DNA of 17,409 nucleotides from Streptomyces sp. NRRL WC-3549 (GTDB lineage: Bacteria; Actinomycetota; Actinomycetes; Streptomycetales; Streptomycetaceae). The notes under the pieces were generated by a model, which did not search any database, was not told the DNA's origin, and was given only the letters and a program-made list of their open reading frames with translations. The DNA lies in contig NZ_KL585399.1 in assembly GCF_000721935.1 (NCBI RefSeq), forward strand, positions 93,206 through 110,614. The letters run 5' to 3'. This document shows positions 11,569 through 17,409 of the stretch, one piece after another; the stretch's first letter is position 1, and each line of letters opens with the position of its first letter. The position numbers and the translations under genes were made by a program.

Positions 11569-12851
11569 GCGAGCTTCCCGTCGACGACCGTGGCACGGCC
11601 CCGCAGGAAGGTGTGGGTCACTCGGCCCGGCAGCTCGCGCCCCTTGTACGGGGTGTTGCGGCTGCGCGAGGCGAAGCCCGCGGGGTCCACCGCTCCACGG
11701 TATGACGGATCGACCAGGGTGAGGTTGGCGGGCTCACCCGCCGAGACGGGCCGGCCGTGTCCTTCGAGCCGTCCGATGGCGGCGGGGCGGAACGACATGC
11801 GGTCGGCGACGCCCGCCCAGTCGAGCAGGCCGGTCTCCACCATGGTCTGCTGGACCACCGAGAGCGCGGTCTCCAGGCCGACCATGCCCATGGCCGCCGC
11901 CGCCCACTCGCAGTCCTTGTCCTCGTGCGGGTGCGGGGCGTGGTCGGTGGCGACGCAGTCGATGGTGCCGTCGGCGAGCGCCTCGCGCAGGGCCATGACG
12001 TCGGCCTCGGTGCGCAGCGGCGGGTTCACCTTGTAGACGGGGTCGTAGGAGCGTACGAGCTCGTCGGTGAGGAGCAGGTGGTGCGGGGTGACCTCGGCGG
12101 TGACGTCCCAGCCCTTGGACTTGGCCCAGCGGACGAGGTCCACGGAGCCGGCGGTCGACAGGTGGCAGATGTGCACCCGGGAGCCGACGTGGGCGGCGAG
12201 CAGCACGTCACGGGCGATGATCGACTCCTCGGCGACGGCGGGCCAGCCGCCGAGACCGAGCTCGGCCGAGACGACGCCCTCGTTCATCTGGGCGCCTTCG
12301 GTGAGGCGGGGCTCCTGGGCGTGCTGGGCGACGACACCGTCGAACGCCTTCACGTACTCCAGGGCGCGGCGCATGATCACCGCGTCGTCGACGCACTTGC
12401 CGTCGTCGGAGAAGACCCTCACGCCGGCGGCGGAGTCGTGCATGGCGCCGAGCTCGGCGAGCTGCTTGCCCTCCAGGCCGACGGTGACGGCGCCGACGGG
12501 CTGCACGTCGCAGTAGCCGGACTCCTTGCCGAGCCGCCAGACCTGCTCGACGACGCCGGCGGTGTCGGCGACGGGGAAGGTGTTGGCCATGGCGTGCACG
12601 GCGGTGAAGCCGCCGGCGGCGGCGGCCTTGGTGCCGGTGAGGACGGTCTCGGAGTCCTCGCGGCCGGGCTCGCGCAGGTGGGTGTGCAGGTCGACGAGGC
12701 CGGGCAGCAGGATCCGGCCGGCCGCCTCGATCACGGTGGCGTCACCGGCCTCGATGCCGGTGCCGACCTGGGCGACGGTCTCGCCGTCGATGAGGACGTC
12801 GGCCGGTTCCCCGCCGAGGATCTTCGCGCCGCGGATCAGGATCGTGCTCAT
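11565..12851 (-). CDS. pyrC: Dihydroorotase, class I
   Basis: PyrC cyclises carbamoyl aspartate to dihydroorotate. The 428-residue length is typical of class I bacterial dihydroorotases. Zinc ligands are visible: His56 and His58 in [10 protein letters not shown], His177 in VAQHAQE, His230 in HICHLST and Asp303 in ATDHAPH. The SDDGKCVDD segment at about 148-156 lies where other amidohydrolases have a carboxylated lysine; class I enzymes use an aspartate there. The ATG at 12851 is 2 nt after the pyrB stop, with GAGGAG inside the end of pyrB. The stop codon overlaps the GTG of the following membrane-protein gene. Confidence 0.97.
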   Translation of the reverse strand: MSTILIRGAKILGGEPADVLIDGETVAQVGTGIEAGDATVIEAAGRILLPGLVDLHTHLREPGREDSETVLTGTKAAAAGGFTAVHAMANTFPVADTAGVVEQVWRLGKESGYCDVQPVGAVTVGLEGKQLAELGAMHDSAAGVRVFSDDGKCVDDAVIMRRALEYVKAFDGVVAQHAQEPRLTEGAQMNEGVVSAELGLGGWPAVAEESIIARDVLLAAHVGSRVHICHLSTAGSVDLVRWAKSKGWDVTAEVTPHHLLLTDELVRSYDPVYKVNPPLRTEADVMALREALADGTIDCVATDHAPHPHEDKDCEWAAAAMGMVGLETALSVVQQTMVETGLLDWAGVADRMSFRPAAIGRLEGHGRPVSAGEPANLTLVDPSYRGAVDPAGFASRSRNTPYKGRELPGRVTHTFLRGRATVVDGKLA

Positions 12852-12853
12852 GG

Positions 12854-13837
12854 TTACTTGTTCTCCTCAATGCGGGCGGCGGACGGCAGGGCGGTCTCGG
12901 AGCCGCCGAGCAGCAGGTACAGGACGGCCATGCGGATGGAGACACCGTTGGCGACCTGCTCGACGGCCGTGCAGCGGTCGGAGTCGGCGACCTCCGCGGT
13001 GATCTCCATGCCGCGGACCATGGGGCCGGGGTGCATGACGACGGCGTGGGCGGGCATCCGCGCCATCCGGTCGCCGTCGAGGCCGTAGCGGCGCGAGTAC
13101 TCGCGCTCGGTGGGGAAGTAGGCGGCGTTCATCCGTTCGCGCTGCACCCGCAGCATCATCACGGCGTCGGACTCGGGCAGCACCGCGTCCAGGCTGTAGC
13201 TGACGTCGCACGGCCACCGCTCGACGCCCACGGGTACGAGCGTGGGCGGGGCGACCAGCGTGACGTGCGCGCCCAGCGTGTTCAGCAGGTGGACGTTGGA
13301 CCGGGCGACCCGGCTGTGCAGGATGTCGCCCACGACGGTGATCCGCCGCCCGTCCAGGTCCCGGCCGAGCCCGGCGTCGGCCCCGACGAGCCTGCGACGC
13401 ATGGTGAAGGCGTCCAGGAGGGCCTGGGTGGGGTGCTCGTGCGTGCCGTCCCCGGCGTTGACGACGGCACCCTCGATCCAGCCCGAGGTGGCGAGGCGGT
13501 ACGGGGCTCCGGAGGCGCCGTGCCGGATGACGACGGCGTCGGCGCCCATCGCCTCCAGGGTCAGGGCGGTGTCCTTGAGGGACTCGCCCTTGGAGACGGA
13601 GGAGCCCTTGGCCGAGAAGTTGATGACGTCGGCGGAGAGGCGTTTGGCGGCGGCCTCGAACGAGATCCGGGTGCGGGTCGAGTCCTCGAAGAAGAGGTTG
13701 ACGACCGTGCGGCCCCGCAGGGTGGGGAGCTTCTTGATCGGCCGGTCCGCGACCCGGGCCATCTCCTCGGCGGTGTCGAGGATCAGGACGGCGTCGTCGC
13801 GGGTGAGGTCTGCGGCCGAGATGAGGTGGCGCATCAT
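12854..13837 (-). CDS. pyrB: Aspartate carbamoyltransferase catalytic chain
   Basis: PyrB joins carbamoyl phosphate to aspartate, giving N-carbamoyl aspartate. The 327-residue protein has the carbamoyl phosphate signature [13 protein letters not shown] (STRTR at 53-57), the SSVSKGES loop from the neighbouring subunit (79-86), [17 protein letters not shown] (HPTQ at 135-138), [12 protein letters not shown] and HPGPM. No regulatory pyrI gene accompanies it, as usual in actinobacteria. The frame is open to 13978, but homology begins at the tandem ATG-ATG at 13837 and 13834; GGAG lies 10 nt before the first. The upstream gap to pyrR is 106 nt and rich in inverted repeats. pyrC follows after 2 nt. 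Confidence 0.96.
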   Translation of the reverse strand: MMRHLISAADLTRDDAVLILDTAEEMARVADRPIKKLPTLRGRTVVNLFFEDSTRTRISFEAAAKRLSADVINFSAKGSSVSKGESLKDTALTLEAMGADAVVIRHGASGAPYRLATSGWIEGAVVNAGDGTHEHPTQALLDAFTMRRRLVGADAGLGRDLDGRRITVVGDILHSRVARSNVHLLNTLGAHVTLVAPPTLVPVGVERWPCDVSYSLDAVLPESDAVMMLRVQRERMNAAYFPTEREYSRRYGLDGDRMARMPAHAVVMHPGPMVRGMEITAEVADSDRCTAVEQVANGVSIRMAVLYLLLGGSETALPSAARIEENK

Positions 13838-13870
13838 CGGGGGGGTTCTCCGGGTGGCTGGAGGGTGTTT

Positions 13871-13915
13871 CACGGCGTGCGGGCGCACGGAACCCGCCGT
13901 GCGGCCCTGAGGGCC
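13871..13915 (-). repeat. Structured spacer between pyrR and pyrB
   Basis: Just downstream of the pyrR stop, ggccct-g-agggcc (13903-13915) forms a small inverted repeat, and 7-nt arms at 13871-13877 and 13895-13901 enclose a further tgcg/cgca pair (13878-13881 with 13884-13887). The spacer is by far the largest gap within the operon. It could act as a processing site or partial terminator setting the pyrR to pyrB ratio; that role is inferred only. Confidence 0.4.
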
Positions 13916-13943
13916 GGCGCGGGGAGGGGGCGGGGTCGGCGCG

Positions 13944-14568
<625 letters not shown>

Positions 14569-14593
14569 AAAGGACGTCGGATGTACCTCCGAT

Positions 14594-14599
14594 ACGTTA
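14594..14599 (-). promoter_or_regulatory. Possible -10 element of the pyr operon promoter
   Basis: TAACGT on the minus strand fits TANNNT and would place the transcript start near 14587, just before a small hairpin (14577-14581 with 14588-14592) and the PyrR binding loop. No convincing -35 hexamer lies 16-18 nt upstream, so this is weak. Confidence 0.25.
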
Positions 14600-14658
14600 C
14601 CAGGGGCGGCGCGGACTCCTGGCCACGGCCCCGGGGGCCCGGGTCCCGACCTTCCGGC

Positions 14659-14688
14659 TTGACGCGAGCAAGTAACGCTGCGTAACCT
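14659..14688 (+). promoter_or_regulatory. bldD promoter
   Basis: TTGACG (14659-14664), an 18-nt spacer and TAACCT (14683-14688) form a good housekeeping-type promoter, with transcription expected to start near 14695, about 53 nt before the bldD ATG. The spacer and -10 overlap a perfect BldD operator. Confidence 0.65.
14672..14686. promoter_or_regulatory. BldD operator (BldD box) in the bldD promoter
   Basis: The 15-bp sequence GTAACGCTGCGTAAC matches every fixed position of the published palindromic BldD consensus (T-x-A-C-x-C-W-G-x-G-T-x-A). It covers the spacer and the start of the -10 element. A second, imperfect symmetric motif, ctcac-a-gtgag, follows at 14687-14697. This fits the known autorepression of bldD. 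Confidence 0.8.
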
Positions 14689-14747
14689 CACAGTGAGTTA
14701 CCAGCCACGCGGCCCAGCCGCAGAATGTCCAGCGTCCGGGGAGCCTT

Positions 14748-15248
14748 ATGTCCAGCGAATACGCAAAGCAGCTCGGGGCCAAGCTCCGCGCCATCCGCAC
14801 CCAGCAGGGCCTCTCCCTCCACGGCGTGGAGGAGAAGTCGCAGGGCCGCTGGAAGGCCGTCGTGGTCGGCTCGTACGAGCGCGGCGACCGCGCGGTGACC
14901 GTGCAGCGCCTCGCCGAGCTGGCGGACTTCTACGGGGTCCCGGTGCAGGAGCTCCTGCCCGGCACGACCCCCGGCGGCGCCGCCGAGCCGCCGCCGAAGC
15001 TCGTCCTGGACCTGGAGCGCCTCGCCCACGTCCCGCCGGAGAAGGCCGGGCCGCTCCAGCGTTACGCGGCGACGATCCAGAGCCAGCGCGGCGACTACAA
15101 CGGCAAGGTGCTGTCGATCCGCCAGGACGACCTGCGCACCCTGGCCGTGATCTACGACCAGTCGCCGTCCGTGCTCACGGAGCAGCTGATCAGCTGGGGC
15201 GTGCTGGACGCGGACGCGCGCCGCGCCGTGGCCCACGAGGAGGGCTGA
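14748..15248 (+). CDS. bldD: Developmental regulator BldD (c-di-GMP-responsive)
   Basis: BldD is the master repressor of sporulation genes in vegetative Streptomyces. It dimerises and binds DNA when its C-terminal domain holds tetrameric cyclic di-GMP. The 166-residue protein has an N-terminal XRE-type helix-turn-helix (about residues 9-70: LGAKLRAIRTQQGLSLHGVEEKS... then YERGDRAVTVQRLAELADFYG), a Pro-rich linker, and a C-terminal domain with the full c-di-GMP signature RGD (114-116), eight residues, RQDD (125-128). The ATG at 14748 has GGGGAG 4 nt upstream. It is the only plus-strand gene in the window. Its promoter carries a perfect BldD box, implying autorepression, and it is followed by a terminator hairpin. 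Confidence 0.98.
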   Translation: MSSEYAKQLGAKLRAIRTQQGLSLHGVEEKSQGRWKAVVVGSYERGDRAVTVQRLAELADFYGVPVQELLPGTTPGGAAEPPPKLVLDLERLAHVPPEKAGPLQRYAATIQSQRGDYNGKVLSIRQDDLRTLAVIYDQSPSVLTEQLISWGVLDADARRAVAHEEG

Positions 15249-15270
15249 GCGGCCTCCCACGGCCGTTCCC

Positions 15271-15314
15271 GGACGCCGGGCAGGCGGGGTACACACCCCG
15301 GCCGCCCGGCGTTC
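15271..15314 (+). terminator. bldD terminator hairpin
   Basis: Arms at 15273-15281 and 15304-15312 (acgccgggc / gcccggcgt), extended by one wobble and one GC pair outside, enclose a second stem at 15285-15290 with 15295-15300 and a 4-nt loop. It begins 22 nt after the bldD stop codon. Confidence 0.7.
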
Positions 15315-15385
15315 CGTGTCTCCGGGGTCTCCGGGGCCCGCTTCCGCGTTCCTCGCCTCCGGGCCCCGGTCCGCGCTCACACCGC

Positions 15386-15424
15386 CGAAGGGGCCCACGG
15401 CCGGTCCGGCCGTGGGCCCCTTCG
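15386..15424 (-). terminator. nusB terminator hairpin
   Basis: A perfect inverted repeat has 19-nt arms (15386-15404 and 15406-15424) around a single central base, 20 nt beyond the nusB stop codon. Being symmetric it can serve both converging genes; the minus-strand side is closest to nusB. The 15315-15385 stretch between the two hairpins shows nothing recognisable. Confidence 0.8.
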
Positions 15425-15444
15425 TGGGCGTACGCCACCGCGCG

Positions 15445-15876
15445 CTACTGCTCGCGGCGCAGATTCGCCTTGAGGTCCTTGAAGCGGGCCAGCAGGCCGT
15501 TCACGAAGGACGGGGAATCGTCCGTGGAGAACTCCTTGGCCAGCTGGACGGCCTCGTCGATCACCACGGCGTCGGGGGTCGAGTCCATCCAGATCAGCTC
15601 GTAGGCGCCGAGCCGCAGGATGCTCCGGTCGACGACCGGCATGCGGTCTATCTCCCAGTCCACCGCGTAGGTGACGATGAGGTCGTCGATGCGGTCCGCG
15701 TACTGCGCGTACCCCTCGACGAGCTCCATCGTGAACTCGCCGACCGGCGGCTGACGGTCGTCGGTCCGCGAGAGCCGCACCCAGTCCGCGAGGACCGTCT
15801 GCACGGACTCACCGCGCTGGTCTGCCTCGAAGAGGATCTGGAAGGCACGCTTGCGGGCCTTGTTACGGGCAGCCAC
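15445..15876 (-). CDS. nusB: Transcription antitermination factor NusB
   Basis: NusB, with ribosomal protein S10 (NusE), binds boxA RNA and supports antitermination of rRNA operons. The 143-residue, all-helical protein shows the family hallmarks ARKRAFQILFEADQRG at the N terminus, DRMPVVDRSILRLGAYEL (77-94) and DEAVQLAKEFS...FVNGLLARF (107-132). The open frame runs far upstream through efp in another reading, but the GTG at 15876 begins the conserved sequence, 2 nt after the efp stop codon. No strong independent Shine-Dalgarno lies before it, so translation is probably coupled to efp. Confidence 0.96.
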   Translation of the reverse strand: MAARNKARKRAFQILFEADQRGESVQTVLADWVRLSRTDDRQPPVGEFTMELVEGYAQYADRIDDLIVTYAVDWEIDRMPVVDRSILRLGAYELIWMDSTPDAVVIDEAVQLAKEFSTDDSPSFVNGLLARFKDLKANLRREQ

Positions 15877-15878
15877 GG

Positions 15879-16445
15879 TTAGCTGTTCACCCGGCCGAGG
15901 TAGTCGCCCGTACGGGTGTCGACCTTGATCTTCTCGCCGGTGGTGATGAAGAGCGGGACGCCGATCTCGTAACCGGTCTCCAGGGTGGCGGGCTTGCTGC
16001 CACCGGTGGAGCGGTCGCCCTGGACACCGGGCTCGGTGTGCTGGACCGTGAGCTCGACGGCGGCGGGCAGCTCGACGTAGAGCACCTCGCCCTCGTACTG
16101 GGCGACGGAGGCGGTGAAGCCCTCGACCAGGAAGTTGGCGGCGTCGCCGACGGCCTTGCGGTCGACCATGAGCTGGTCGTAGGTGTCCATGTCCATGAAG
16201 ACGAAGTACTCGCCGTCCATGTACGAGAACTGCATGTCGCTGCGGTCGATGGTGGCCGTTTCGACCTTCACGCCGGCGTTGAACGTCTTGTCGACGGTCT
16301 TGCCGGAGAGCACGTTCTTGAGCTTGGTGCGCACGAAGGCCGGGCCCTTGCCGGGCTTGACGTGCTGGAACTCGACGACGGACCAGAGCTGGCCTCCGTC
16401 GAGCTTGAGCACCAGGCCGTTCTTGAGGTCGTTCGTGGAAGCCAC
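15879..16445 (-). CDS. efp: Elongation factor P (actinobacterial PGKGP-loop type)
   Basis: EF-P binds ribosomes stalled at consecutive prolines and promotes peptide bond formation. The 188-residue protein has the three-domain EF-P arrangement: an N-terminal KOW-like domain with the tip loop [13 protein letters not shown] (Lys33 at the apex), a central OB domain ([17 protein letters not shown]) and a C-terminal OB domain ending [18 protein letters not shown]. The loop reads PGKGP, the form associated with actinobacterial EF-P that works with an unmodified lysine, and no modification gene is nearby. The GTG at 16445 has a GGAG site about 11 nt upstream. It sits 77 nt downstream of the peptidase gene and 2 nt upstream of nusB. 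Confidence 0.96.
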   Translation of the reverse strand: MASTNDLKNGLVLKLDGGQLWSVVEFQHVKPGKGPAFVRTKLKNVLSGKTVDKTFNAGVKVETATIDRSDMQFSYMDGEYFVFMDMDTYDQLMVDRKAVGDAANFLVEGFTASVAQYEGEVLYVELPAAVELTVQHTEPGVQGDRSTGGSKPATLETGYEIGVPLFITTGEKIKVDTRTGDYLGRVNS

Positions 16446-16522
16446 GGTTGCGGAATCTCCTGGACTGAAGCTGGTGGACGGCCAAGGGACGCGCGCGTGA
16501 AGACCTCCGCGAGGACGATCTC

Positions 16523-17409
16523 CTAGAGCGCGAGCAGCTCCTTGGTCGTAATGGTGAGTAGCTCGGGTCCGCCGTCCGCCTCGGGGCGTACGACGAGCGT
16601 GTCATCGATCCGGACACCGCCCCGGCCCGGGAGGTGGACCCCAGGCTCGACGGTGACCGGCACGCAAGCGTCCAGTTTACCCATGGCCGCCGGTGCCAAC
16701 TGCGGGTCCTCGTCGATTTCCAGTCCGACCCCGTGCCCCGTGGCGGCCGGAAGCCCGTCGGTGTGGCCCGCGGAGTCCAGGAGATGGCGGGCCGCGTGGT
16801 CCACGTCGCGGTAGGCGGCTCCGGGCACCAGGGCCTCCCGTCCGGCCCGCTGAGCGGCGAAAACGAGGTCGTAGAGCTCGATCTGCCAGTCCGCGGGGGC
16901 GGTGCCGATGACGAACGTCCGCCCGATCTCGCACCGGTAGCCCCGGTAGTTGGCGCCGAGGCAGACCGAGAGGAAATCCCCTTCCTCGACCCTGCGGTCG
17001 GTGGGCCGGTGGCGCCCCTGGCCCGAGTGCGGGCCGGTGCCCACGGAGGTGGCGAAGGCCGGTCCGTCCGCGCCGTGGTCCACCAGACGGCGCTCCAGCT
17101 CCAGCGCGAGGTGGCGTTCGGTGCGGCCCACCAGGATGGATTCGAGGAGTTCGCCCAGTGCCTGGTCGGTGATCTCCGCGGCGATCCGCAGACAGGCGAT
17201 CTCCTCCTCGTCCTTGACCAGCCGCAGCTGCTCCACCGCGGTGCCCAGGTTTGCCAGGCGCAGACCGGGGGCGACCGAGGACATGGCCCGGTGGCGGGAG
17301 ACCGTCAGGTCGTGTTCCTCGACGGCCAGGCCGTCCGCGTCCAGGCCGAGCGCGAGGCCGGCGGCGGTGACGACCGGGTCGCCGCCACCGGGCAGGACGT
17401 CCACCCGCA
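16523..17409 (-). CDS. Xaa-Pro aminopeptidase-like M24 family protein (5' end outside the window)
   Basis: The last 294 or so residues are present; the reading frame continues through the right edge, so the N-terminal creatinase-like domain is cut. The pita-bread domain is recognisable from [22 protein letters not shown] onward. The metal site departs from the standard Asp, Asp, His, Glu, Glu set. Numbering from the GTG at 17404, the positions read Cys148 (SVCLG), Glu159 (RCEIGRT), His224 (GHGVGLEI), Glu253 (VEPGVH) and Asp267 (RIDDT). The His usually following GLEI is Asp231. Peptidase activity is therefore uncertain. The position before efp is conserved in streptomycetes, where it is often annotated pepQ. 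Two proline-related genes adjoining is suggestive only. Confidence 0.88.
   Translation of the reverse strand, partial: RVDVLPGGGDPVVTAAGLALGLDADGLAVEEHDLTVSRHRAMSSVAPGLRLANLGTAVEQLRLVKDEEEIACLRIAAEITDQALGELLESILVGRTERHLALELERRLVDHGADGPAFATSVGTGPHSGQGRHRPTDRRVEEGDFLSVCLGANYRGYRCEIGRTFVIGTAPADWQIELYDLVFAAQRAGREALVPGAAYRDVDHAARHLLDSAGHTDGLPAATGHGVGLEIDEDPQLAPAAMGKLDACVPVTVEPGVHLPGRGGVRIDDTLVVRPEADGGPELLTITTKELLAL

Overview
The window is a contiguous piece of chromosome from a high-GC actinomycete, almost certainly a Streptomyces. The evidence is very high GC at third codon positions, many GTG starts, close agreement of the encoded BldD, sIHF (MihF), RNA polymerase omega, CarAB and PyrR proteins with the Streptomyces versions as I remember them, and a gene order I recognise as the conserved Streptomyces metK to bldD to efp region. 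I see no insertion sequence, prophage, CRISPR array, tRNA or rRNA gene. This is core genome and not an accessory island.

Layout, left to right. All genes are on the minus strand except bldD. Positions 1-88 hold the terminator of metK. Then come metK (S-adenosylmethionine synthetase), a 237-nt leader region, coaBC (coenzyme A synthesis), a terminator, rpoZ (omega), gmk (guanylate kinase) and mihF (sIHF nucleoid protein). A strong-looking mihF promoter and a pyrF terminator follow at about 4390-4468. From 14528 down to 4527 runs the pyrimidine operon, transcribed pyrR-pyrB-pyrC-(membrane protein)-carA-carB-pyrD-pyrF, with 4- to 8-nt overlaps or 2-nt gaps at most junctions. bldD (plus strand) diverges from pyrR. 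bldD and nusB converge on two large hairpin terminators. nusB, efp and a truncated Xaa-Pro aminopeptidase-like gene complete the right edge.

How the genes work together. The operon encodes all six steps of UMP synthesis except orotate phosphoribosyltransferase (pyrE), which is not in the window. CarAB makes carbamoyl phosphate, PyrB and PyrC make dihydroorotate, PyrD makes orotate and PyrF decarboxylates OMP. PyrR is the UMP/UTP-sensing regulator, and its likely RNA target, a PyrR binding loop, sits directly on the pyrR Shine-Dalgarno sequence. metK, coaBC, gmk, rpoZ, efp and nusB supply cofactors, nucleotides, transcription and translation functions. BldD and sIHF are developmental and nucleoid regulators.

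Most notable observations. (1) carB carries a one-base frameshift near 7164-7165; removing one base restores a protein of exactly 1102 residues, so this is either a sequencing error or a real lesion in an essential-type gene. (2) A PyrR binding-loop sequence overlaps the pyrR ribosome binding site. (3) A perfect 15-bp BldD box overlaps the bldD -10 region. (4) Two mutually exclusive RNA hairpins lie before pyrD, one hiding its ribosome binding site. (5) gmk has a candidate leaderless promoter embedded in the hairpin that follows mihF. I found no convincing new biological system; the interest is in regulatory architecture.
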